DNA of 64,000 nt, from NCBI RefSeq assembly GCF_004362825.1, contig NZ_SNXZ01000005.1:186001-250000 (forward strand), given 5' to 3'. The notes beneath the pieces were generated by a model. That model had not been told where the DNA came from. It saw only the letters and a program-made list of their open reading frames with translations, and did no database searches. The translations under genes were made by a program, and so were the position numbers. This document shows positions 1-7,901 of the stretch, in pieces (positions within the stretch are counted from its first letter, which is position 1; each line of letters begins with the position of its first letter). This DNA comes from Labedaea rhizosphaerae. Its GTDB lineage: Bacteria; Actinomycetota; Actinomycetes; Mycobacteriales; Pseudonocardiaceae.

Positions 1-758
1 CCGTACTTGTCGATCGGCATCCCGGCGGGAAGCGGGATCTCCTTGCGCGCACCGGTGATCGGGTCGACCTGCCACAGGCCCGCGGTCTGGCCGAGGCCGA
101 CGTAGAGCTTGCCGCGGGCGTACTCGACCGACCGCACGTAGCCGTACTTCGCGCCCCAGTCGCCGTAGTCGCGGTACTTGCGGGTGACCGGGTTCCACGA
201 GAAGAGCTTGCCGCCGGGCAGCGGCGCCTGGCCGAAGTACTCGCTGGTGCCGAAGTAGAAGTTGCCTGCGTTGTCCGTGTCGCCTTCCCACGTGAAGCTG
301 GTCCGCGCGTCGGGCCGGCCGAGGTCTTCGAGCTTGCCTTGCCACGGCAACCGGTACACGTGCCCGAAGCCGTAGGAGCTGACGAACACGGTGCCGAACT
401 TGTCGACCGAGACACCCCACGCGCCCTGCGCGCCGGTGTCCGCCGGGACCTCGGTCGAGGCGGGATTCGGTACGTACAACGGGATCTGCCGCAGCACGTG
501 TCCCGAGAACGTGTCGACCTCAGCCAAGTAGGCCGGTTTGCCGCTCACCGCCAGGTAGGTGCGCACGGAGCCGTCGGGCATCCGTGCGGTCTCGCCACCG
601 GCCGCGGTGGTCGAGTACAGCGGGATGGTGCCGCGGTTCCACCACTGCGGGGCCGCTGCCGTTGTTCCGGCGGCGCCCGCCGGAATCGAGGTCGTGGCCA
701 GGGCGGCCGCCGCGGCCACCAGCCCGATGATCAACCGACGTCCGAGTCTCCAGCCCAT
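1..758 (-). CDS. Secreted beta-propeller protein (3' end outside window)
   Basis: The reading frame starts at ATG 758 and runs off the left edge, so about 252 residues are visible and the C terminus is missing. An N-terminal signal peptide is evident: arginines, then a hydrophobic stretch ending near SIPAGAAG. After it come repeated blades with motifs such as VDKFGTVFVSSYGFGHVYRL and KLYVG, which resemble SMP-30/PQQ-type propellers. It resembles the larger propeller at 16423-18468, and the two are probably paralogues. Exported propellers of this type bind or act on extracellular carbohydrates, but no catalytic residues can be assigned here. The promoter carries the best copy of the regional palindrome (791-820), which places the gene in the proposed catabolic regulon. 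Confidence 0.75.
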   Translation of the reverse strand, partial: MGWRLGRRLIIGLVAAAAALATTSIPAGAAGTTAAAPQWWNRGTIPLYSTTAAGGETARMPDGSVRTYLAVSGKPAYLAEVDTFSGHVLRQIPLYVPNPASTEVPADTGAQGAWGVSVDKFGTVFVSSYGFGHVYRLPWQGKLEDLGRPDARTSFTWEGDTDNAGNFYFGTSEYFGQAPLPGGKLFSWNPVTRKYRDYGDWGAKYGYVRSVEYARGKLYVGLGQTAGLWQVDPITGARKEIPLPAGMPIDKY

Positions 759-790
759 GCGACGCTCCACTCGACCAACTACGAGGTTTC

Positions 791-820
791 GACCAATTAC
801 GGTCACGTCCGTAATTGGTC
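791..820 (-). promoter_or_regulatory. Operator 1 of the ATTACGGT regulon, with promoter
   Basis: Perfect 12-bp inverted arms GACCAATTACGG and CCGTAATTGGTC flank TCACGT. The core is ATTACGGT-CACG-TCCGTAAT at 796-815. On the minus strand a TTGACG (847-852) and TATGGT (823-828) pair with 18-bp spacing lies just upstream, so the palindrome sits at or just after the transcription start of the 758-1 gene. A weaker direct copy, GACCAACTACGAGG, lies at 773-786. A repressor site is the likely role (inference). Confidence 0.75.
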
Positions 821-848
821 GAACCATAGGACTGCGGTGAAGCGCGCG

Positions 849-1682
849 TCAAGGCCGCCAGGGCCGAAAACCCGGCGGCACGTCGTCGAGCCGGACCGGC
901 GCTCCCCCGGTCGCCGCCGACCACGCCATGGCCAGCAGCGCCAGTTCGCACTCGACGAGCGAGCGGCCGGGCCGGGCCGGGGCCGCCGAGGTCAGGCGTG
1001 GCAGCGCGTCGCCGAGCAGCGCCGCGTAGAACAGGTCCGCCGACGGCTCGATCACGCCGTCCGGGCCGACCGCCCGGAAGCCACCGGCGGGCTGGGTTTC
1101 GGTCACGGACACGGAAATTTTCGCGCCGGAGGCATGCTCGATCACGCCGCGGATCGCGTGCGCGGTGTCCCCTGGCGTCCCGGCCGACGCGACCAGACCC
1201 GGCCCGAGCACGGCCGTGGCCAGCGCCACGGCGTGCACGCCGTAGTACAGCGGGTGGCCGTCGCAGGTCACCTCGAGCCGAGCGCACGGCGGCACCGCAA
1301 CCGCCTCGGGCGCGACCCGCAACGCCGAGCCGCCGTCGATGCGGGCACCGGCGTCGGCCAGGTCCGCGATGCGGCGCAGTTCCGCCGCGGTGCCCGCCAT
1401 CGGCTTGTCCACGAACACCGGAACCCCAAGCGCCACAAGCTCTTCGACCTGGGTGAGCCGCTGGTCCCAGTCGCGGCCGAGCAGCATGACCACGTCGGTG
1501 ACCGCCGCCAGCTCGGCCAGGCTCGCGGTCGCCACGACCCCCGGGTGCGCCCGCAGGAAACCGTCCACACGCGCCGCGACGGGGTCGTGCACGGCGGTCA
1601 CCGGCATGCCCAGCCCGGCCAGCAACGGCGCGAAGATGCCCGGGTGCGACGTCGCGAGGTCGTGGAGGCCGACCCTGGTCAT
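849..1682 (-). CDS. Gfo/Idh/MocA-like oxidoreductase, divergent
   Basis: This 277-residue protein resembles NAD(P)-dependent sugar oxidoreductases of the Gfo/Idh/MocA superfamily. Supporting features are VFVDKPMAG, the equivalent of the EKP motif, and the C-terminal beta-sheet domain with YYGVHAVALA. The protein is short for the family (usually 330-400 residues), and its N terminus (MTRVGLHDLATSHP) lacks the usual GxGxxG loop, so cofactor binding is uncertain. The frame stays open upstream to 2063, but ATG 1682 overlaps the stop of the DapA-like gene as ATGA, which supports that start and translational coupling. Its likely role is oxidising or reducing an intermediate handled by the upstream lyase. 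The -35 of the next gene's promoter overlaps its stop codon. Confidence 0.72.
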   Translation of the reverse strand: MTRVGLHDLATSHPGIFAPLLAGLGMPVTAVHDPVAARVDGFLRAHPGVVATASLAELAAVTDVVMLLGRDWDQRLTQVEELVALGVPVFVDKPMAGTAAELRRIADLADAGARIDGGSALRVAPEAVAVPPCARLEVTCDGHPLYYGVHAVALATAVLGPGLVASAGTPGDTAHAIRGVIEHASGAKISVSVTETQPAGGFRAVGPDGVIEPSADLFYAALLGDALPRLTSAAPARPGRSLVECELALLAMAWSAATGGAPVRLDDVPPGFRPWRP

Positions 1683-2611
1683 GGGGCCGCGGTGACGGGC
1701 AGGAGCCGGGCGATCCGCGTCAGGAACGCGTCCTTTTCGGGCAGCATCGCGGGGTCCGCGATCGGGTCGTGGCACAGGTCCGCGGGCAGCCGGCCCTCCC
1801 ACTCGGCGAGCCAGGCCATGCGCTGGACGTACCGGTCGACCGGCGCCCGGAAAGCCTCCGCGGCCACCGCGTCCACGACGGCCGAGGCCCGCACGAAGTC
1901 GGCGTAGCGGTGCTCGATCCAGGCCGCCAGCGTCGCCACGGTCGGGCCGGGCACGGCAGCCGCGAGCCCGACGAGCGCCGCGTCCGCGCCCCACAGCAGC
2001 GACGGCCCGAACATGCGGTCCTCGCCGGTGAACAGGATGGTCTCCGGCCGCTCGGCGCGGCACGTGGTGAGCACGTCCTGGCAGGCCACGGCGTCGTCCA
2101 GGACGGCGACCTTGACGCCGAGCACACCCTCGGTGGCGACCAGCCGGCGCGTCAGGTCGGCCGGGTACTGCGCACCGCTCGCGGCCTCGTACAGCACGAA
2201 CGCGATCACCGGCAGCCCCGAGGCCCTGGCCACGCGGGCGTGCAGCCCGACCACGTCCGGATCCGCGGACGGGTAGAGCAGCAGCGCATCCGCGCCGCTC
2301 TCGGCCATCTGCTCGGCCATCCGCTCCGTGTTCGCCGGGCCGACCCCCGCCACGAGCGGCGCGTCCACGGCATCGCGCACCGAGCGCACGACGGCCATGC
2401 GGGCCGCGTCGGTCAGCAACGCGCCACGCCCGGTGTGCGCGCCGACCGCCAGCGCGCCGACGCCGTCACGTACCAAGGACGCCGCATACGGGCCGACTGC
2501 CTCGGGGTTCGGCGTGCCGTCGGCGTCGAACGGCGTCAGCACCGCCGCGGTCACCTTGTGCCGCAGGGCCGACCCGAGGGTCTCGTCGCTGAACCGGGAC
2601 ACGCTGCTCAT
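1679..2611 (-). CDS. DapA/NanA-family aldolase or dehydratase (first copy)
   Basis: A 310-residue class I aldolase of the dihydrodipicolinate synthase/N-acetylneuraminate lyase family. The TIM-barrel landmarks are present: GAHTGRGALL in place of the GTTGE loop, a tyrosine near residue 141 in FVLYEAASG, and the Schiff-base lysine near residue 167 in GVLGVKVAVL. The family cleaves or dehydrates 2-keto-3-deoxy sugar acids and related compounds; the substrate here is unknown. I chose ATG 2611. A GTG at 2623 is possible but lies within a direct repeat that looks regulatory. It is cotranscribed with the 1682-849 oxidoreductase and divergent from the regulator at 2671. A second, diverged DapA paralogue lies at 10235. 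Confidence 0.82.
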   Translation of the reverse strand: MSSVSRFSDETLGSALRHKVTAAVLTPFDADGTPNPEAVGPYAASLVRDGVGALAVGAHTGRGALLTDAARMAVVRSVRDAVDAPLVAGVGPANTERMAEQMAESGADALLLYPSADPDVVGLHARVARASGLPVIAFVLYEAASGAQYPADLTRRLVATEGVLGVKVAVLDDAVACQDVLTTCRAERPETILFTGEDRMFGPSLLWGADAALVGLAAAVPGPTVATLAAWIEHRYADFVRASAVVDAVAAEAFRAPVDRYVQRMAWLAEWEGRLPADLCHDPIADPAMLPEKDAFLTRIARLLPVTAAP

Positions 2612-2629
2612 CGTAGAGTCCACCGTAGA
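2612..2629. repeat. CGTAGA direct repeat between divergent genes
   Basis: CGTAGA occurs at 2612-2617 and 2624-2629, a 12-bp offset, in the 59-bp gap between the DapA-like gene and the regulator gene. The sequence resembles degenerate halves of the regional operator but is not a palindrome. It may bind the divergent regulator. No clear -35 is seen. Confidence 0.35.
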
Positions 2630-2670
2630 ATCGTGACCTCCGTCGCTGACCGAACAACTGGAGAAACCGC

Positions 2671-3888
2671 ATGATCACCATTGGCGTCGTGGGGCCACAG
2701 GACCTCGTGGCCGCGACCCGCGAGGTCGCCGACGCCATGCCCGGCGTGAAGACGCACCCGCTCCCGTACGAGACGGAGACCGACGCCGCGCAGGTGGTCC
2801 GCGACTCCCCCGCCGACATCGACGTCTTCCTGTTCACCGGCATCGTGCCCTACGAGCTCGCGGTCGCGGCGGGCGCGCTCGACCGGCCGGCCAGCTTCGT
2901 GACCTACACCGGGGCACCGCTGCTCAACGCCATGCTCCGGTTGCTGCGCGACGGGCACGACCCGTCGTCGTTCAGCATCGACATCCTCGACGTCGGCCAG
3001 GTCGAGGAGACGTTGCGCGAGGCGGGCATCGCCACCTCCGGCGCGCACGTGCTGCCGTATCGCCGCGGGCTGACCGCGTCGGACATCGTGGAGTTCCACC
3101 GCGAGCGGGCCGCGGAGGGCGTCAACATCGCGATCACGTGCCTGCGCTCGGCCTACGACGTGCTCGAGGGCGACATCACGGTCGTCCGGCTGGCGCCGTC
3201 GATCCACTCGATCCGCTACGCCACCCAGCAGTTGCTCGCCGCCGTCGGCCAGGCGCGCTCGGACGACGCGCAGGTCGTGGTCGGGCTCTGCGACCTGCCC
3301 GCGGCCGCGGAAGCGGACCTGCGCCGGGAGACCAGCGGACTGGGCAGCGCGGTGGTGGCGTCCAGCGGCGGGCCGTTCGTGCTGTTCACCACGCGCGGTC
3401 CGCTCGACGCCGCGACTTCGGGGTTCACCGAGCTGCCGCTGGTGGCGAAGCTCGGCGCCGTGCACGGGACCGTGCGGATCGGTTTCGGCGTCGGCGGGTC
3501 GGCGGCGGAGGCCGAGGCGCTGGCCAAGCGGGCGCTGGGCCGGGCCGGCAAGCTGGGTAAGCAGGCGGCGGTCGTGTCGATGCGCAACGACATCGACCTG
3601 ACGTTGTCGGGCACGGCGACCAAACCCGTGCGGCGCCCGTCGTTGTCGCTGCTCAGCCAGCGGGCCGGGCTCTCGACCGCGACCCTGATGCGGTTGCGGG
3701 ACATGCTGGCCGAGCAGGACGAGCCGACCGTCACCACGCGTTCGGTCGCGGCCGCGCTGAGCGTGCAGCAGCGCACCGCGCGGCGGCTGCTGAACCGGCT
3801 CGAGCGCGCGGGGGCCGCGCAGTCGACCGGGCGCCAGGGCCTGGAGGGCAGCGGCCGGCCGTTGGTGACCTACGAGCTGTACCTCTGA
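2671..3888 (+). CDS. Putative winged-helix regulator with large N-terminal sensor-like domain
   Basis: This 405-residue protein has no clear match to a named family that I recognise. Residues 1 to about 320 form a mixed alpha/beta region (GVVGPQDLVAATREVADAMP, then FLFTGIVPYELA) that may be a periplasmic-binding or PrpR-N-like sensor fold. Residues from about 328 onward form a winged helix-turn-helix, with LSQRAGLSTATLMRLRDML and VAAALSVQQRTARRLLNRLE. It is divergent from the DapA/oxidoreductase pair and lies at the centre of the unlinked operons that share the ATTACGGT palindrome, so it is the best candidate for the regulator of that regulon (inference). GGAG lies upstream of ATG 2671. A purely enzymatic role for the N-terminal part cannot be excluded. 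Confidence 0.6.
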   Translation: MITIGVVGPQDLVAATREVADAMPGVKTHPLPYETETDAAQVVRDSPADIDVFLFTGIVPYELAVAAGALDRPASFVTYTGAPLLNAMLRLLRDGHDPSSFSIDILDVGQVEETLREAGIATSGAHVLPYRRGLTASDIVEFHRERAAEGVNIAITCLRSAYDVLEGDITVVRLAPSIHSIRYATQQLLAAVGQARSDDAQVVVGLCDLPAAAEADLRRETSGLGSAVVASSGGPFVLFTTRGPLDAATSGFTELPLVAKLGAVHGTVRIGFGVGGSAAEAEALAKRALGRAGKLGKQAAVVSMRNDIDLTLSGTATKPVRRPSLSLLSQRAGLSTATLMRLRDMLAEQDEPTVTTRSVAAALSVQQRTARRLLNRLERAGAAQSTGRQGLEGSGRPLVTYELYL

Positions 3889-3890
3889 GC

Positions 3891-3941
3891 TTGACAGGGG
3901 CCCTTCGGCGCGATTACGGTCCCGACCGTAATTGGAGGTGG
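3891..3941 (+). promoter_or_regulatory. Operator 2 overlapping promoter and RBS of aminotransferase gene
   Basis: TTGACA (3891-3896) and TACGGT (3915-3920) are 18 bp apart. The -10 forms the left arm of a perfect 8+8 palindrome, ATTACGGT-CCCG-ACCGTAAT, at 3913-3932. GGAGGTGG at 3934-3941 follows directly and serves the GTG at 3946. A protein bound here would block both RNA polymerase and the start of the transcript. Confidence 0.8.
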
Positions 3942-3945
3942 TTCG

Positions 3946-5130
3946 GTGGTGCTCGGCCCGCTCTCGCCCCGGCAGCCGTTTTCCGATGAGGCCGTGAAAC
4001 TCGCGACCGAAGCGATCCGCTCGGGGACCCTCTTCGGCGTCGGCGGCCCGCTCATCACCCGGTTCGAGGCCGAGTTCGCCGCCTACTACGGCGCCAAGCA
4101 CGCGGTCACCGTCTCCTCGGGCACGGCCGCGATCCACACCGCGCTCGCCGCGCTCGACCCGGCGCCCGGTCGCGAGGTGATCACCGCGCCGATCACCGAC
4201 GCGGGCAGCGTGCTCCCGATCCTCTACCAGGGTTGCGTTCCCGTGTTCGCGGACGTGGACGAGCACCTCGGCATGTCCCCGGCCGCCGTCGAGGCCTGCG
4301 TGAGCGACCGGACCGCGGCGATCATCGCCGTGCACCCGTTCGGCGGGGCCGCCGACGCGCGGGCGTTGCGCGACATCGCCGACCGCCACGGCATCGCGTT
4401 GATCGAGGACTGCAGCCAGGCGCACGCCACCCGCTTCGACGGGCGGTTCCTCGGCCGGTACGGGCGCATCGGCGTCTACTCGCTCCAGCAGTCGAAGCAC
4501 ATGACCGCGGGCGAAGGCGGCGTCTGCACCACCGACGACGACCGGCTCGCCGACGAGATGCGGCTGTTCCGTGACAAGGGCTGGGACCGGGTCAGCGCCG
4601 GGGCCCGCGGCTACCCGCGCCTCGGCCTGAACTACCGCGCGACGGAACTCGTTGCGGCCGTTGCGCTTCCGCAACTCGGCACGCTCGACGACGTGATCGC
4701 CCGGCGTCGCCGGCTCGCCGAGGTGCTGGACGCGGCCGTGGACCGGGCGCCCGACGCCACCCGGTGGACGGCACCGTCCGAATGCGACACCTCCTACTGG
4801 TGCTACCCGTTCTTCGTTCCGGCCGGGCAGACCGCCGCCTGGGGCGAAGCCCTTGCCGCGCAAGGCGTCCCGACCTCGCCGGGCTACATCGGCGACCCGA
4901 TCTACACGTGTCTGACGGCGTTGCGGCCCGGTCAGGCCTTCGGCGGCAGTGGGTATCCGCTGACGCTGGCGCAGGAAGGTCGCGGGGTCTACCCGCCGGG
5001 CCTGTGCCCGAACGCCGAGGAGGCGCTGAGCCGGCTGATGGTGTTCTGGTTGCACGAAGATCACACCGACGAGGAGATCGCGGCGGTGGGCGAGGCGATC
5101 GTCAGCGCCGGGCGGGCACTGGCCGGCTGA
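3946..5130 (+). CDS. DegT/DnrJ/EryC1/StrS-family PLP aminotransferase
   Basis: A 394-residue fold-type I PLP enzyme of the sugar aminotransferase family. Visible signatures are SSGTAAIHTALAAL (phosphate-binding loop), LIEDCSQAHA with the PLP-contacting Asp, and YSLQQSKHMTAGEGG with the Schiff-base lysine near residue 184. The length is normal. Family members transaminate keto sugars or keto-cyclitols. In a gene set with an importer, kinase and lyases, it more likely deaminates an imported amino sugar or aminocyclitol than builds one (inference). GTG 3946 is preceded by GGAGG at ideal spacing; the next codon is also GTG. The gene is a single cistron under its own operator. Its end overlaps the convergent broken membrane gene by 29 bp. 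Confidence 0.85.
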   Translation: MVLGPLSPRQPFSDEAVKLATEAIRSGTLFGVGGPLITRFEAEFAAYYGAKHAVTVSSGTAAIHTALAALDPAPGREVITAPITDAGSVLPILYQGCVPVFADVDEHLGMSPAAVEACVSDRTAAIIAVHPFGGAADARALRDIADRHGIALIEDCSQAHATRFDGRFLGRYGRIGVYSLQQSKHMTAGEGGVCTTDDDRLADEMRLFRDKGWDRVSAGARGYPRLGLNYRATELVAAVALPQLGTLDDVIARRRRLAEVLDAAVDRAPDATRWTAPSECDTSYWCYPFFVPAGQTAAWGEALAAQGVPTSPGYIGDPIYTCLTALRPGQAFGGSGYPLTLAQEGRGVYPPGLCPNAEEALSRLMVFWLHEDHTDEEIAAVGEAIVSAGRALAG

Positions 5131-5983
5131 CCCGCACGACCCTCACTACCCCTACCACAGGGTGCATCGAGGCCGCGCGCCACACGGCGACGGGCAGGCC
5201 GAGCACGACCGGTAGCCACAGCAACGCGTAGACCCGATCGCCCGCGTTGACGTCCGGGTGCGCGGCCGCCAGGATCGCGCCCACCAACCCGACGGCCAGC
5301 ACCACGTACGCGGCGGTGCGGAACCAGCACCACAGCGCCCAGCCGCCGGCGAGGAAACCGGCCACCAGCAACGGGTTCGACCAGACCAGGCGTGGCCAGT
5401 GCGACCAGTACCGCACGTTCGCGCCGGCCAGGGTCGACCAGACGTCGGGCACATCGGGCCGGGTGAAGTGACCGGTGAGCACCTCCTGTGCCGAGTCGGC
5501 GCCGCTGGGCAGGCCCAGCCGCTACGACAACAGCAGCACCGCGACCACGGACGCCATGGAGAGCCCGCACAGCACCAGCAGCCCACAGAACACCGGGACG
5601 ACCCACAGCCCGGAGCGCACCCCGATGACCGGCGCCACCGCCGCCACGGCCGGCGGGTAGCCCGGCCGGCTGTCGAAGATCGCCTGGTACCGCACCTGCG
5701 CGGTCGGCGTGAAGTGATCGGCGTTCTGCGCCACGCACTGCGCGTAGCCGTCCTTGGCCGCCTGCGCTGCCGTGACCTGATCGGTGCACCACAACCGCAC
5801 CGCCAGCAGGTGGGCGTCGTGCGGATCGTTGCCCAGGACGCGATAGGCGCCTTCGGCGTAGCGTGCGGAGTCCGGCCACAGCCGCTCCGACGGCGCCAGG
5901 AACAACTGCAACACGACGAAGCCGAGCGCGGCCACGGCCGCCCACACCCAACCGGCCCGGCTCTCCCGCAGATCTGCGATCAC
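5102..5983 (-). pseudogene. Broken multi-pass membrane protein (in-frame TAG)
   Basis: Two open stretches, 5983-5522 and 5521-5102, are in the same frame, separated only by a TAG at 5522-5524. Together they would encode about 293 residues with several hydrophobic segments. The N-terminal part contains ERLWPDSARYAEGAYR, reminiscent of the first extracytoplasmic loop of GT-C glycosyltransferases, followed by RPGYPPAVAAV. The second part has HWPRLVWSNPLLVAGFL and further membrane helices. GT-C enzymes are normally over 400 residues, so an internal deletion at the junction is also likely. The intact N-terminal 153 codons could still be made as a fragment. The exact family is uncertain. Confidence 0.6.
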
Positions 5984-6029
5984 ACACGGCTTGTGTCCGC
6001 ATCACCGCGACCTGTTGCGAGTCCGTGCG

Positions 6030-7055
6030 CTAGAACTTGCCGTCGCGGACCTGGAACTTGGTCGGCTTGTCCCACAGCACTCCCCCGGCCTTGATCCAGT
6101 CGAGCTGCCACGCGAGCAACTGCGCGGCCGACCGGGTGGGCGCGCCGAACAGTTCGTGGCAGCGTGAGGCGTCGTTGAGCAGGGCCACTTCGGACTCCGT
6201 CCCGGTGAACACCGGGGCCACGCCCAGCGCTTCCCCGGCCGTCTCGGCGAGTTCGCGCACCGACAGCGTTTCCGGGCCGGTCAGGTTCAGCACGGTGACC
6301 TCCGGCGAGGCGATGGTCAACGCACGCAAGGCGACCTCGTTGGCGTAGCCCTGCCAGACCACGTTCACGTGGCCGTTCTCCAGCGAGATCGGCCGCCCGT
6401 CGCGCACCGCGGTCGCGATGTCGGCGAGCACGCCGTAGCGCGGCTCGACGGCGTAGTTGAGGCGGATCACCGTGACCGGCGTGCCGTAACGCCCGGCCGC
6501 GTAGGCCATCACCCGCTCGCGGCCCAGCGTGGACATCGCGTACTCGCCGACCGGCCCCACCGGGTCGCTCTCCCGCGCGCCGCCACCAGCCACCGGCACG
6601 AGCGGGTACACGTTGCCGGTGGAGAAGCACGCGATCCGTGCCTTGCGGTAGCGCCGCACGGCCAGGCCGGCGACCACGGCGTTGGTCTGCCACGCCGGCG
6701 CCGGATCGCCCGCGCTGCCGAACTTCGCGCCCACCATGAACACCACGTCCGAGGCGTCCGGCAGCTCGTCGTAGGGCTCGTCGCCCAGCAGGTCGAACGC
6801 GACCGTGCGCACGCCCGCACCGTCCAAACGCGACCGCACGGCCGCGTCGCTCCAGCGGGACACGGCGATCACGGACCGGTCCGAACGCCCCGCCTCACGC
6901 AGCGCACGGGCGGCCAGCATGCACAGCGTCGGCCCCATCTTGCCGCCCGCGCCGAGCACGACGAGATCACCGCTGCCCTTGGCCAGGTCGGCGACGAGCT
7001 CCGGTGACGGTGTGGCCAGCAGCTGCTCGAGCTCGTCCTCGGTGTGGATGTCCAT
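6030..7055 (-). CDS. NAD-dependent epimerase/dehydratase-like SDR
   Basis: A 341-residue extended short-chain dehydrogenase. The Rossmann loop VLGAGGKMGPTL is at residues 33-44 and the STGNVY strand at 145-150. The usual catalytic YxxxK reads Y172-A-M-S-T, so the lysine is replaced by threonine. The protein may therefore have altered chemistry or a binding role only. Related proteins act as nucleoside-diphosphate-sugar or free-sugar epimerases/dehydrogenases. It is the last gene of the importer operon: its ATG directly abuts the stop of the MalG-like permease with no spacer. That context suggests early processing of the imported compound (inference). Confidence 0.75.
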   Translation of the reverse strand: MDIHTEDELEQLLATPSPELVADLAKGSGDLVVLGAGGKMGPTLCMLAARALREAGRSDRSVIAVSRWSDAAVRSRLDGAGVRTVAFDLLGDEPYDELPDASDVVFMVGAKFGSAGDPAPAWQTNAVVAGLAVRRYRKARIACFSTGNVYPLVPVAGGGARESDPVGPVGEYAMSTLGRERVMAYAAGRYGTPVTVIRLNYAVEPRYGVLADIATAVRDGRPISLENGHVNVVWQGYANEVALRALTIASPEVTVLNLTGPETLSVRELAETAGEALGVAPVFTGTESEVALLNDASRCHELFGAPTRSAAQLLAWQLDWIKAGGVLWDKPTKFQVRDGKF

Positions 7056-7901
7056 TCAGCCCTTCACTCCCGTCATGGCGACACCTTCGGTGAAGTGCCG
7101 CTGGGCCAGGATGTACGCCAGGAAGATCGGCACCAGCGCCACCACCGACCCGGCCAAGGTCACGTTCAGCGGGGTCGACTCGCGCATCAGCCCGGCGATG
7201 CCGGTGGTCAGCGTGCGCATCTCCGGCTCCTGTCCGATGACCAGCGGCCACAGGAAGTCGTTCCAGTGCCACAGGAACACGAACAACCCGAGGGTGGCGA
7301 GGATCGGGCGGCACAGCGGCAGGATCAACTGGAAGAAGATCCGGAGGTCGGACGCACCGTCCATCCTGGCCGCTTCCAGGAGGGAGTCGGGGATGCCGTA
7401 GATGAACTGGCGCATCAGGAAAGTGGCCTGCGCGTTGGCCAGCGTCGGCACGATGAGACCCCAGTAGGTGCTGACACCGTCCATGTGGGACAGGATGACG
7501 AACGTCGGGATCAGCGTGATGTGGTAGGGCACCATCAGCATGGCCAGGAACGACCAGAACATGGCGTTGCGGCCCGGGAAGCGCTTCTTGGCGAAGGCGT
7601 ACCCGGCCATCGAGGCGAGCAGCAGCACCAGCACCACGCTCACCAGCGAGTAGATGAGCGTGTTGGTGATCCAGCGGATCATGTCGTTGCCGCCGAGCAC
7701 CGTGCGGTAGGCCTCAGTGGTGAGCCCGGTCGGGATCAACGCGTTCGGGAACGACAGGTCCGTCACGGGTTTGAACGACATGATCAGCATGGTGTAGAAG
7801 GGGAACAGCGTGATCAGCGCCGCGATGGCGAGCACGACCGGGATGAGGATCCGCCCCGGACCACTGCGCCTGGCCAGAGCCGGCGAGATGTCGCTAGCCA
7901 T
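7056..7901 (-). CDS. Carbohydrate ABC transporter permease (MalG type)
   Basis: A 281-residue inner-membrane permease of the carbohydrate uptake-1 (CUT1) type with about six predicted membrane helices. The cytoplasmic EAA loop that contacts the ATPase is clear: LEAARMDGASDLRIFFQLIL, followed by P. It overlaps the start-proximal MalF-type permease gene by 8 bp and adjoins the epimerase gene. No ATPase gene is encoded in this operon. CUT1 importers of actinomycetes commonly borrow a shared MsiK-type ATPase encoded elsewhere (established for Streptomyces), and that is the likely arrangement here. Confidence 0.92.
   Translation of the reverse strand: MASDISPALARRSGPGRILIPVVLAIAALITLFPFYTMLIMSFKPVTDLSFPNALIPTGLTTEAYRTVLGGNDMIRWITNTLIYSLVSVVLVLLLASMAGYAFAKKRFPGRNAMFWSFLAMLMVPYHITLIPTFVILSHMDGVSTYWGLIVPTLANAQATFLMRQFIYGIPDSLLEAARMDGASDLRIFFQLILPLCRPILATLGLFVFLWHWNDFLWPLVIGQEPEMRTLTTGIAGLMRESTPLNVTLAGSVVALVPIFLAYILAQRHFTEGVAMTGVKG

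Noticed and set aside
2608..5064. 818-codon minus-strand frame
   Set aside because: Antisense to the regulator and DegT genes, both with clear motifs. No domain in the minus frame.
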